The notes under the pieces are model-generated. The model was not told the origin of the DNA and did no database searches. It saw nothing but the letters and a program-made list of their open reading frames with translations. A program made the translations under genes and the position numbers. Below are positions 45,447 through 57,260 of a stretch of DNA of 64,000 nt, one piece after another. The DNA comes from Pisaster brevispinus. Its lineage: Eukaryota; Echinodermata; Asteroidea; Forcipulatida; Asteriidae. The stretch is from positions 19,869,000-19,932,999 of the forward strand of contig JAMKCF010000008.1 in the NCBI GenBank assembly GCA_023634235.1, given 5' to 3'. Position 1 is the first letter of the stretch. The number at the start of each line of letters is the position of its first letter.

Positions 45447-48400
45447 TTAGTGCCGAGTAGGGTAATGGCACATATCACAGCTTTTAGGGCATTGCATGAG
45501 CATATAGTTTCTACGACTCGTACACTGGTTATTATTAGACGATGACCACTCGCCACACTTATCATGTCTGTCAACGCATTCTGAAACGAAAGAAAAAAGA
45601 AAGAAAAAAGTCACAAGAGGGCAGGCTACAAAAAATCCCATTGTGTAATGGTTCCGTTGAGGCATCAGGCTATAGTACCATGGCCTAGGCAGTATTTGCC
45701 AGTGGTGGATCGGGGTGAAGGGGGAGGGGGTGAAGGGGGAGGGGGCGAAGGGGGAGGGGGCGAAGGGGGGAGGGGGTGAAGGGGGAGGGGGTGAAGGGGG
45801 AGGGGGTGAAGGGGAGGAGGTGAAGGGGAGGAGGTGAAGGGGAGGGGGTGTGGGTCGTCAAAGAAGGATCGAGTCAAACCCTTGCACAAATAATGACTCC
45901 CTGCTCCCTTGCCCCTCCATTAACACCATGGAATAATCTCATGCAAATTGTGATGGTTCTAAAATAAACCAATGGTACCCGACGTTTCGGGTGCAGCTCT
46001 GATCTTCCAGTTTAAATGTGTTCGAAAAGGAACTGGATCTTTGCCAGTGTGAACCACCACATCTCACATATATTGCCATAATTCGACAATCTTTACTATA
46101 CAAATTCATCAGGTCATTATATGTAAACCAACAGTTCAGAACCGATAATCCAACAAGACGAAGCCCGTACTCTGCTGACCCCCTTACAACGGTTTGCTCA
46201 AGTAAAGTTTCCCACTTCACTTCCCTATGTTGCCAGTTATTTGATGGTTAAAATGGCACGTGTCTAGTCATATTTCGCGATGTCGTTGACACATTTGATG
46301 GGAAATAATATGCGTGTGACTGTACTTTGTGCAAACAGAATATATATGTCGTGAATTTTGTTGCATATACCTTTTCCCGCTGCTTAGTGCCTATAGGCCT
46401 ATATAATGTTATGGTTGTTTAGTTAGCAAACTTACTTTCAGTGACGACATAATTCTAAACACGCTCAATCAAACTGCAGAGAGAAAATGAGAACTGCCCC
46501 AAAACTGCCTAAACATATAATACGGAACAAAACTCACCGCAGTCATAGTACTTCCAGATTCTTAAGATGTCCTTGTCGCTCAGTTTGTTGAGCATTCCCA
46601 AGTTCTGGAACGGCGCATGCGGCCTGATCGTTATCTTGTTATTTTTACTGTCAGCATGGGCACTATTATGCATTACAGAAGTGTAGTCGTAGGTCATGTT
46701 GAGGAGGTCAACAAGGGTCTCATTCTCCTTCTTATAATCACGTCTTCGTCCTGAAAGAAAAAAACCCCAAAAAACAAGAGTCGCTTTACGTGATCAAAAG
46801 GAAAAGCACACCATTGTTGTAAGGGAAGGGTAAGTTTATTTATTATGGGTGGTCTCTCATCAGCCAATCAAATCTGTGCAAATTCATCGAACTGCGGTTT
46901 TGTGACTCATGAGTGAAAACACTGAAAAGCAATTCATGTTTTGCCAGGAACCTCTTGCGTCTAACAGGTGTTGAATGTGTAATTTTAAAATAGTTTGTGT
47001 AGAAATCCATTTAAATAAAATGTTTTAATATACATGTTTTTTTGTTGTCGGCAGGGGTCTGGTTGTACACATCTTTCGATGACAGTTTATACTTCTGTTG
47101 TTCCATGACAGCCCCCCCCCCCCTGTTCACCATTTATTCATTGCATGTCTAAAGATTTAAACAAATACAAATAAAAAATAATAGTAAACTGTTTTGTTGG
47201 ATAATTTACCCGCTAGTATATTCCTCCACACGATTGTCACGTGATTGTTTCTGTCTGGTCTGTTATGTTCGTGAAGGAAGCCCAGAGTGTGCATCAGCTC
47301 GTGTAAAACGGCCCTCAGCTGAAGGGAATTACCCGGAGTCAGTGTCAGCTGCTGCTCACCACCTTGGCGACCAACTTCGCCCGAGCTTCTAGAAACAATC
47401 AAACACAACAAAGACATCAAAACTATAGTAAAGTCGTGATTCAAGACGTTACTATATCAGTTTTAAAGCCTGATGAAACCTGTAAACAAGGGTGCTTGCT
47501 ACGTCAACCAGAAACACCGTGGCCGGGTTATTTTACATGCGCAACCAATCCTAGAACACGGTACCTGTGCGGCTTAATGTCTAGTCTTGATTGGCGACGT
47601 TCATTTTGTTTAACGTAGTGCGATATCGCAACACGAATTACTGGAGAAGAGATATCTGTATCACACGAACATCTGGATCAAAAGGAACTATAGACTTGCC
47701 CAGTCCTTCTGAGTCAGTCTCCCAAACAGTTATTGTCGCGCCCTCTACCGGTGGCTAATACAAAAAGCAGCGTCACCAATCAAGACTACTTAATGTCCCA
47801 CTCCAAGGCCAAAGCAATTTTTCAGATTTTATTCAGAATCATGGAAGGTGTATGTTTACTTACTCCTGCCCGAGCTCAATTCTCACATAGTCGACTTGAT
47901 TGCTACGCTCAATAAACCGAATGCACGTTTTGTTTTGAAAGTGCTCCATTGCGGTCCATATGGATTGTTGTTGCGTTTCATCTGTGAAGAAACAAATTGG
48001 GATTGTTTTAAATCTAGGGTCATAAATTATTTTTTGTCAATAAAGATCAAATAATATAACAAAGTCACCTTTGAAAGTTTCAGCTGACAAGAGTGCTAGG
48101 TGTCAAAACATTTCATGACATCGCATAAATTATGTATGCGCACATATTTGTAATTATGCCGTGTCCCTTCAGGGCCACCTTACATTTTCTATTTAAAAAC
48201 TGGTAGATGGAAAGATTGTACTCGAACTTACTGAAGTCACCATCTAGTTCAAAGGGGACCGTGGCGTTGGGCCATCGCTTGGATCGATCCCGCAAGGCGT
48301 TTCTCTTGTCGACATCATGCTGCAAATTTAGCAACAAAAAGTACACAATATTTATGTCACCGTGTCAACCTCGTGATTTAATTTATGTCACTGTGTCAAC

Positions 48401-50023
48401 CTTGTACACTCGCGGGGGTGGGGGGGGGGGGTTATTGAAAAAGGTAGATTCAACAACACTTATTACCATTTCACAATTATCTAACATGATGAAGATGTTC
48501 ATACAATCGGAATACGCTTATGAGATATAAAAGCAACAGGGCAGCATTAGTGAGAAGGAGGCAAACCCCGGTAAGCGTTTGCTTGAGTTGGGGATAGACA
48601 GGCGGACGGCCGTTAAGACAGACGGTCAGCAAGACATAAACACTTATCAGTTCCAGTCATATCCCGTTTGCCCCCCCCCCCCTTCAATGTTGGCTCTCAC
48701 TGCCCGATCTGCATTCCAGCTGGGGTTGGGGAGGGACTGGGAACGGGGTAGGGTATGTTTATTGTCACGTGGCCCAAGCATTTTGGCTGGGATTTACACG
48801 TAAACAATTTCGACAATAGTTTTTGTTCTGACAGGGAAATTAATTTGTGCACGTTTTTTGTTTGTTATTACTGTGCTTATTATTTCCATTGTGGCAATCA
48901 AAATAAGCAACGATGAATCGTGAATTCTTCATAAATGCCGTTATCTCAAAATTTGACAATATTTCAAAGTTGGTATTATGATTGTTGTAATCAGTAAGCT
49001 TTCCAGATGAATTGAAGTTGTCTTGTTGACTAATCCCGAGTTTTGTCTTTATTTTAAGTGAATTTATCAGATGAGAGAAAAAAATTACATGGTGCAAGTC
49101 ACGAAAGGTAATATCATAGCATTTTGGATGGTAAAACCTTTCGCTGCCAGGCAAATTGCTTACACAGTTTAACAACATAGGAAAACAGTCTACGGATATC
49201 CATCCGTTCAATAATGCGGAAACGCAGTGTTGGTATTATGTTTTCAAATCAGGATAAGCTATTGGCATTTCAAGTCACAGCTTAAGTACTTCCGTTCATC
49301 GTCAATAATTGACCACAAAATGACCTCACCTTGGATGGAACTTCCGGAGTGGAGGATTTCAACTTGATCAATTTAGAAAGTAGAGATGACGTCACGTTTT
49401 CCGATGGTGACACTATCGCAGTAGATTCGCTGATCTGAAAGAGATTGCGGGGGCGGTTGTGGTTAAAACATACTGTGATTTAAAGAGAACTTCTTTAGTT
49501 TCAGGTTACTGCTTCAATCTTTTGCATATTCCGGTCATATATTTGCTAATCATAACGTTTTCATTAATACTTTTTGGTTAATAAGGTGACTGATCCAATC
49601 TGAATGCTGAAAACGAAATCTGGAATCTGAAAGTGAAACCTTGTTAGTAAAACAACACTTCGCTTTTAGACCTATCTAATCTTAAGTGAGGTTTTATCAA
49701 TCCAAAAATATCAAGAAATCTCGATAAACGAATAATATGTGTCCGGTTCGAATCCTATGTTTTTGCATCAGAAACACAATAGTTTGTTAGCATGAGTTTT
49801 CAGTCAGGCTGAGCAGACTCTGAATGCAAAGGTTGTGCAAAACCTGTAAACTAATTAAGACCTGTGTTTGAGATTAACATCTGTGTTAAGTTACAAAGTC
49901 AAAAAGTGTTCACAAATACGTACTTCTTTTATTCTTGATTGGAGTAAAAGGGTTCGGAAAAACAACATTTCTAAACGATTAACTTTGTTTGGCATTAAAC
50001 AATATTTTGCGTTAAACGAAAAT

Positions 50024-50054
<31 letters not shown>

Positions 50055-51654
50055 GATAACAAAACGAAAAAAACGAAACCAACAGTCATCTAAAATGTAC
50101 ATGATCACGTGTGGACTATCTACCAGGTTGTCGTTGCGTCACAGCCCACCCCCCACATTTGCATACTCTTCCACCTACCGGTACCCCCCCCCCCCCCCAT
50201 AACGTCCAGTGGAAATTTCTACTCATCGCAGCTCGGGCTGACGTTTGGTTGAATACAGCCGGCCCTTTCAGCCCAGTCACGGCCTTGATGTCCAATCAGC
50301 AAGATTGCAACAGACCATGCAATATTCATATCACCACAGTCACTACCCCGGGTCTGGACGTGTCAGAGAACTTCCAGTAAAACTAGTCCGAAAAAAGGTA
50401 TCTTAAATTTCATTTATAAGTTTTAACCTCTGAATGATGGCGAACATTATAATATAGCCTATAAGAAAGGGTCATAGATCGTCATAGATCACAGTGACAT
50501 GTGAAAGTTTTAGCTAAATACAGTGTCTACTTGCTGAGAAAACAGCAACAAACGTTCACTGTTTTTTTTTCCCATAAGAACGTCGAAGAATGGGGTCGGA
50601 GCCATCCGCGTTTAGCGAGGTGACAGCGGGTACCAACCGCAAATCTGGCTGCAGCATTCGAGAACGGACACCAGCCCTCACAAATCTGGGAAACGGTGCA
50701 TGCATGAATCAGATTTTTTTCAGATTCAAATGTTTTTGGTTTTGAAAAATCATCAAACCCGATATTACTTCGAAAGGGAATCCCTTCACAAAATGGTACC
50801 ACCAACAACTGCAGTGCTTCTCTCCAAGTAAACTTTGATGGTCATTGATATTTTGAGTACTAACCCATTTATGACCCTACCTTTAAAACATATATACTTA
50901 GCTGTGGAGTTATCATGGAAATGTTTATTTTGAAAGAATCGAGATTTTCAGGTCGCAGTAAACAATCAGCTGTTGCTGTTCTAGCCTCTGGAAAAGCCAG
51001 ACCCACTTCGAGATAATTGTTTTGGATCCACTGTTTATAATAAAAATAGTAATAATAATAGCAATAAGGAATTTGTATTATGCGCTTTTTAAAACTTTGC
51101 ATTAAAGCGCCCTGCACTACTACCACTTCTGTTCGTTGGACCTGAATCATTCTTGAAACTATCTCAACTCCTTTGGAGTATGCAGCACCGGCAGCCAAAA
51201 TGGCAGCCAAAATGGCGCGCAGGTTGCTAATCATTCACATCAACTATCTCTATACCCTCGCATGCACCCATTCACTCCTAGGGTGATGAGAAGCAATTGT
51301 AGCTTAGTACCTTGCCAAGGAACACAAGTGTCACGACCGGGATTCGAACCCACACTCTGATGACTCAGTCATTAGAAATTGAGTTTGATGCTCAAAACTG
51401 TTCGGTCACGTCACGCTTTAAATAAAAGTAGGCCTACACTGACTTAAAAAAAAAAATAAAAAAATAAAAAAATGAAAGATTTCTCAAACCAATTTTACAT
51501 CATTCCTATAAGCAGATGCAAAATCAACCAATATTTTTAAAAACCAAATTCCGATAGTTATACTCACAGGAATGGAGGCAGCCTTTGAGAGCTGGAGAAA
51601 CAGAACAAACACCAGCTGGACTCCCGAAGCTACCTGCTTTGCGTATGCAACCAT
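45447..51654 (-). CDS. Secreted astacin-family zinc metallopeptidase with ShKT domain
   Basis: Seven phase-compatible exons join to 924 nt (307 residues): 51654-51568, 49434-49330, 48319-48232, 47981-47864, 47388-47210, 46750-46538 and 45580-45447. All have GT-AG ends. Exon 1 is a signal peptide (LVFVLFLQL). Exons 2-3 hold a propeptide ending in the furin-like RSKR. The mature start RWPNATVPFEL is typical of astacins. Exon 5 has the zinc motif HELMHTLGFLHEHNRPDR and exon 6 the Met-turn SVMHN. The last exon is an ShKT domain with six cysteines (CVDRHDKCGEW...CPKSCDMC). The Met-turn Tyr, normally a fifth zinc contact, is Asn. The usual GC..SVG cysteine and its partner before the HE motif are both absent, while the KTC...YYDC pair is kept. 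It is probably an extracellular protease; activity may be altered. Exon 1 is the least certain. Confidence 0.88.
45581..46537 (-). other. Intron 6 of the astacin-like gene
   Basis: The donor is TGCG|GTGAGT and the acceptor TTTCGTTTCAG|AATGC. Apart from the G-rich minisatellite nothing is recognised. A 93-codon open frame (45939-46220) shows no family signature. Confidence 0.7.
45705..45855. repeat. G-rich minisatellite in the last intron of the astacin-like gene
   Basis: About nine copies of GAAGGGGGAGGGGGT/C with two shorter GAAGGGGAGGAGGT units. Each unit has two G4-G5 runs, so the plus strand (template of the gene) could form G-quadruplexes. It lies about 130 bases upstream, in the gene's direction, of the ShKT exon acceptor. 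Confidence 0.8.
48320..49329 (-). other. Intron 2 of the astacin-like gene
   Basis: The donor is AAG|GTGAGG and the acceptor TAAATTTGCAG|CATG. It contains a G-run near 48.42 kb and a C10 tract near 48.67 kb. No gene is seen. Confidence 0.65.
50495..50890. repeat. Dispersed repeat, copy related to 10.87-11.54 kb
   Basis: Shared words in the same order as the 10.9 kb copy: TTTTAGCTAAATACAGTGT, GCGAGGTGACAGCG, GAACGGACACCAGCCCT, CAGATTCAAATGTTTTTGG, GGGAATCC.TTC and CCCTACCTTTAAA. The 10.9 kb copy carries extra sequence in the middle. No coding content is seen. Confidence 0.6.
51040..51419 (-). mobile_element. tRNA-derived SINE in intron 1
   Basis: Reading the minus strand from 51419, an A-box-like GTGACCGAACAGTTTTGAGC and a B box GGGTTCGAATCCCGGTCGTG form a tRNA-like head (Leu/Ser type). 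The body follows (CTTGTGTTCCTTGGCAAGGT, CTACAATTGCTTCTCATCAC, CTAGGAGTGAATGGGT), and it ends in GCGCATAATACAAATTCCTT and an A/T-rich tail. This body style is common in deuterostome SINEs. It lies in the same orientation as the host gene. Confidence 0.75.
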
Positions 51655-52562
51655 CGTGAATCACAAACTGTTGGACTTTTCAAAGCTTTGAGATAAACTA
51701 CCGTGAAGTTCTGGCTAGCTGAAGTCTCGTTTGCTTTGTTTCGATGCAACTGACTACTCAAGAGCAAATGGTTATGGTTCAGAGATGCGCGATCCCCTTA
51801 TTTTATAGACATTTGAATTGTCAGTGATGCGCTAATTATTCACGGAAATGCACATGAAATTCGATGTAATAAAACAAGTCGAAAATGACATGCATTTTCC
51901 CCTATTTTGTATAACAGCCATTTTAATGACCTAATAGTATCATGACGACACTGACACGTTGGCTATTCCGAACCAGGAGGAAAAGCACATCCTATGATTG
52001 ACCAATAGTCCAATTTTAATAGATTTGCTGTGCATCTGGAGAATGTTTCCGTTTCAAAGAAAGTTGTGTTCTTTCCGCCTATTAACCATGCTAGTCCAAT
52101 TGAACATAGTATTTCTTTTCCCCAAATCGTTACTTATGTGTGTAGAAAAACAAGAAATTGACGAGTGCAAACATGACTTCGCAGATTTCTTGTCAACGCT
52201 TTCGTTGAAGGCAATACAGCAGCCTTTGACCTTGGGGGCAAGACGGGCACGGGACGCAAAATATAGTTGTTCATGTGCCCCCACCCATCCCAACGTAATA
52301 AAAATTCTTGAGCAAAATCATTGCTTATTAATTCACAGAAACAACATTTTAAAAATTGCCTTCAAGGGGTAAATACGGAAATGATGCGCAAAAAAATTGC
52401 AACAAGACACAACAAACAATACTGGCTGAACTTCCTGTATTGTGGATAGTTCAGTGGTTACATGGGCGGAGTTCGAGCAAAACCAGAGGGAGATATTTTA
52501 CAAGTGAATCTAATTAAACAAAATGATAAAATATAGCAAAAAATAAAGAAAAACACATCAAC
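51655..52562. other. 5' flank of the astacin-like gene
   Basis: It should hold the promoter. TATTTTATAGAC near 51.80 kb is a weak TATA-like match on the plus strand, and the complement offers TCTATAAAATAAG, a reasonable TATA for the minus-strand gene about 145 bases upstream of the ATG. A 124-codon open frame at 51998-52372 has no recognisable family. Confidence 0.3.
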
Positions 52563-54521
52563 TGCAGCCGATTTCACGAAACTTTACGCCATGGCGTAAG
52601 TCCACCTGCGCAACGTTTATGGCGTAAGTTGCGCCTGTATTAGTTTAAGATCAATTTCACGAAAGTTACGCCACATCTGAAAGTGGCGCAACTTACGCAC
52701 TCAATTTTATTGCGCAAGTAATAATCAACTGCCAACGGCACAACGTGTTTTGCCCGGGTAGGCTACGCGATCCTTGGACAGCGACGTTATTTCAGTGTTT
52801 ACCGAAAGATATTGCACTCTCTTTCTTTTCTTTAGCGGACTCAACAAAAAAACACATTCGTCAGCCATTGGTTTTTAAGTTATTTGTACTATAAGATTTT
52901 TAAAAACGGTCTTTTGGAGGAAATAATTGGCTAAATCGGCAACGATTTTGCGGGTCATTTAAAACTGGCGATCGTCAGTTGTAAATGCAACCATAAACAC
53001 TTTCGTCTCATAATTATTATTTATTTGTTTATAAATATTTAAATTTTACCTCTTCACACCTCATGAATAAATGGTGTTCTTCTCCTTTGATATCATGGAA
53101 GTCAAATCTCTTTCATGGAGTATTTTGAAGGAAACCAACCAAGAACCAAGAAGACACTGGTAATTGAAAAGCCGACTTGAATGCTCTTCATTTGTGCATA
53201 CTTTTATTGACATGAAATCAGTTTCCTATGGGTCTCTCTCTCTCTCTCTCCCTCTCTTGCGATTTTTTAGTATAGCTTAATCTAAATATTAAATGAGAAG
53301 AATAAAAAAAAAAAAATTAAGGTGATAATTTCAGTGGATAATCGTTGACAAATTAGTGTGGGATATGGTGGTTGGTTTTGTTATAGTTAAGCCCCATTTT
53401 CCAACCGGCTATTTCACCAGATAATAAAAAAAACAAACTTATATAACATAAACCACGTTTTAAGAAGAAAAAAAAATAAGGGGAAAAATAGTTGCAAAGT
53501 GACTGCGACATTCAATTATTAAATAATTTGGACCCCCCCCCCAAAAAAAAAAAACACAACACACCAAAATAAAACAAAACAACTCAACCATGGTTTAAAT
53601 TGTGCATTAACAATCGTCGACAAGTTAAACTAATTCCATTGAGAATATTTTGCTGCCGAAATGTACCATTTTGAGCTAGCTACCACTACACCAGTCATGC
53701 TAGTATTAGTAGTGCTTTACGGTACTATTTTATAATTGTTATATTTTACCACTTGCCATGCTCGGTATTTTGTACTATTGACAATTGTCTGAAGTTCTCA
53801 TTAATCCCAAAATATGTATTTTTATGCACGTTATACACGGTGTATAAGCGTTTACTTCAAACAAATTTAAACACAGCTAAAAGTCAACTAAGGCCACAGT
53901 ACATGTAGGCCTATTAAGCAACAAAATGTTAAGAAACATAGTTGAGTTTGAAACAAACAAGACGGCATGTCCGCATGTATGACTGTCTATGAACACGTAT
54001 CATCACACGATCGCACCAACTCAGTCAAGTCCGTCCTTTCGTCGTCAGTGTTTGTAAATTTGGAAACATTTGTCTGTTAAAAATAACATGAAAAGCAGCG
54101 AGTGATTGATACTATTAATAATTGAACTCTTTAACTAGTCCTTCTATAAATATAAGTTTTTTTCACGGACTTACGTGTCATAATAAAGCATGTCAACGTA
54201 GTCAGTGGTCCAAGTTGTGCCATCTTATTCCGACACAGTAGATACTTTACTATATAAACACATGTTGTGTAAAAAAGATCGTGATTTAAAATGGCCGCCC
54301 CGTTGCATTTTGTCCAGTGGATTCAGGCAACAGTCGTTGATAAGGTTGACATTAGCCTCGTCCACGGTGTTTGTTATTTATTTAAATTATTAAAAAAGTG
54401 CGCTGCTAAGGCAAGTTTCGTGAAACGCAACTTAAGGGAGTGGCGCAGCTGCGCAAAATTTACATGGCGTAACTTTACGACATGGCGCAAGTTACGCACT
54501 ACTTTCGTGAAATCGGCTGCA
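52563..54521. mobile_element. 1.96-kb TIR element, non-autonomous
   Basis: The left end TGCAGCCGATTTCACGAAA (52563-52581) is the exact complement of 54503-54521. Both ends carry further internal palindromes built from GGCGTAA/TTACGCC and GCGCAACTTACG words. The 1.7 kb interior is AT-rich and non-coding. The termini resemble the CGATTTCACAAA family but with ACGAAA. Confidence 0.7.
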
Positions 54522-56045
54522 CTACAGTTAACTTTACACTGCATGTAGGGAACAGGTGGTGGGTGGGCTCGGATAGGAATGGGGGCAGACAAGAAAAATT
54601 GCTTCATGACTTGATGGAGGTAAAGGTGGGGGAGTGACACAAATAGTGACGGAGAGAGAGACGTTCAGACTAATTGGGTGTATGGATCAAATACACAGGA
54701 ATATTGATTACTCGGGCTTGAGGAAACGAATTACTAGGGGAATAGCAGAACCACAACAACATTTAACATTATTTTCCATCCGGCAACCGATTAATGAAAG
54801 AGAACCTGATAGGGGTTACCCCTGATAACCTACGAATTGTTTCCCGTCAATTAATTGGCGGACATTTGAATTAAATCATCGACAGCTAAACAGAATAACT
54901 GTAATTATAGTTTTCCTTCAGGAAAACGTAAATGCATAGTAATCATTACAATTTAAATATAGGTTTGGGAAATGAAATATGAGATATCAACTATCTTACA
55001 GTGTTTTGCACCTGTCATGGTTCTAATCAACCACAAAAGTTTTTCCCTGAAAATCCAATTGATGACGTTTGACAATACCGTTACGTTAAGACGAAACTAT
55101 GACGTAAATGTATAATGAGCAATTAAATTATGGGCCAGAAAGTGTATAAAAAACAAAATACAACTTAAACATCATTTGTTGAATGTATACTAAAATAAAC
55201 TTGTTTTGTATTTATACATATAGCCTATACTTGCATATGATTCTTACAAAAAAAGTTGTTTTTATTATAGTCATCTTACATGTATCTATCTGGTCTCTGT
55301 CTTCGTTTTGTTGTTGTCCTTGTCATGCCCAAGTCATTGTCTGTCATAGGGAAAAGCATAAAAGCTTCACTTTTTTCCCTACATGTTGGCTATGATTGTA
55401 TAATGCTGTATGATTATAGGGTTTTTGAAATGAATGCTACATGCTTGTAACTTTGATGCTTGTTTGAGTTCACTCAAGTTGATGTTTTGTCATCTCTGTC
55501 TCTACGTTCATAATACGGTATAGCTCCAGCACGCTCCAATGCTTTAATACAACCTGAAGAAACAAACTGGGTTTTTTTCTACAAGTGTCATTTATAATTT
55601 TTTCCGATAGATTGAAACTGCTTTTCATGCGTATGCGCAGCGAAGTGTGATTACTGTGGAATTGCTTGCACCTGTGCAGACAATTATTTGACGTATCAAA
55701 AGTATTGCAAAACTTCAGACTTAAACACTATTTTTAAACAACTGTTTTTTACTGGTCCAAATTGGTATTAAACTACATGAAAACAAAAAGAACTTTATAT
55801 TTTGACTTCATTATTATACACTGGATATGTCAGGGGCCTTTTAATATCCAGACAAATATCGTATATTTCGCAAGCTTCCAGTGCTGTGTTGGAGTTCCCG
55901 TTGTCAAAGGCAGATTCCGAGTCCCTATGATGTCCGAGATTGAGACCGGAATCAAGTCCTCCAGCACTTCTAGTTACATCAAGTTTAGCAGAACACTGTA
56001 ACGACTCTTCGGCACCCTGAACTACTGTTTCGTTTTACCATGGAG
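54522..56045. other. Intergenic, no gene seen
   Basis: AT-rich with no family signature. The open frame at 55762-56001 is not recognised. Confidence 0.4.
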
Positions 56046-56457
56046 CAAGTTCAGGTGGCTGACTAGAGTTTTCTAGACTTAACCATAGTCGATCTCTCGA
56101 ACGCTGCACGGTTGAACTAGCTAGTCCAACTGGATCAACCTAGCTCCGGAGCACTGTTCCTCTATGAAGTAATACGTTTCTTTGTCAAGATGGCGTTTTG
56201 GTTAAGTGATCGGGAGAGTTTTTTTTTTTAAACCTTTCCAATCACACACAACATTGGTTTAACGATAAATGGTAGGATTTTGCCAATGAAATATGTCGAT
56301 TATCCAATACATGTTTTTCTCTTCGATTCTTTAAAGTCACCATGTTGGTTGCCATACCTGACGAATCAATCGCCTTACTCGTTCGAGTGAAACACAGACC
56401 ACGCATGCATGATTTAAACGGTAAATTCACTAAAGGTTAACACCCGAACTTGCTCAT
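56046..56457. mobile_element. 0.41-kb relative of the 14.23 kb MITE
   Basis: The left end GAGCAAGTTCAGGTGGCTGACTAGAG and the right end CACCCGAACTTGCTC correspond to the termini of the 14.23 kb element with a few changes. The left half has the same inner pairs of CTAG-containing words. The right half is a different, longer sequence, so this is either a chimera or a longer family member. Confidence 0.6.
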
Positions 56458-57260
56458 CAGTGGTATTTGTACACCTGACTATTGTGTGGAGGTTGAAATA
56501 TTTCCATCGGAATTATGTAACACTATGATCATCCCAGTATAAAATGTACGTGCGCCGTCGTCTCGTGGTCTGTGTCCTTTGGGTGTGCAACAGACTCGTT
56601 CAGCATTCAGTTTACTGTTTAGTAAAATTATGTTCCTTCTGTAAATACGAATAATGTGTTTGAATAAACAAACTAAGCGCTAGAAGTTAGAGAAACCAGT
56701 GTTCAATTTGTGTTATTTGCTTAGTTTGACGATCCCTTGCAATGGGCTGGTCGGCCATGGCGGCCAAACTGTCCATAACAACGATTTACTCCCGTGAATG
56801 ATTTCGGTGTCTCGGGGCTAGAATCGTGCACAAATGACCCTAAATCCAGTCGTATTACCACTCACCCCATAAAAACCCTTACCTCGCTCCACTTCTTGTC
56901 CCGCTCCAACCTTTTGCCCCCAAGTGAGATAAAAAAAGAGAAGAAATAAATGTTTTTATCCATAAAATAGCCCCCACAAATACGTCTTTACCCCTGCCCC
57001 CCCCCCCGAAGTGTGAGGTTACGCCACTGACTGGCAGTGATTAGCTGATTGTTCAAATTACAGCATTGCTCTAAAAGGCCCCGTTCCCACTGGACCCCTG
57101 AGCTTAATGGGGAGTTGGTTTTTCATACAGATGTCTCCTCGTAGTCTTGTATTGTTACCATGGTTTGAAAGCACCTCTCATCAGGAACAATTCGTGCTCA
57201 ATATGAGGCACAATGTACTCTTCATTGGAATCTCAGCAATTCTTTAGGGTAGTTTTTTTT
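56458..57260. other. Intergenic, no gene seen
   Basis: No gene. The last 85 bases (TCGTGCTCAATATGAGG...CTCAGCAATTCTTTAGGGTAGT) repeat the fragment at 17.40-17.50 kb and directly border the inverted-repeat array. Confidence 0.45.

Larger units (their letters stand above)
49435..51567 (-). other. Intron 1 of the astacin-like gene
   Basis: The donor is CCT|GTGAGTA after the signal-peptide exon and the acceptor TTTCAG|ATCAGC. It holds a SINE (51.04-51.42 kb), a dispersed repeat at 50.50-50.89 kb, C10 tracts near 50.03 and 50.19 kb and an A-rich run near 50.04 kb. Confidence 0.65.

Noticed and set aside
45665..45889. Pro-rich open frame (PPPSPPPPS type) on the minus strand
   Set aside because: It is the translation of the G-rich minisatellite in an intron of the protease gene, with no independent support.
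51998..52372. 124-codon open frame upstream of the protease gene
   Set aside because: No domain, signal or splice context is recognised, and overlapping open frames on the other strand suggest chance.
55762..56001. 79-codon open frame with a possible acceptor inside
   Set aside because: The part after the putative acceptor looks ordered, but no family, donor or upstream exon could be joined to it.
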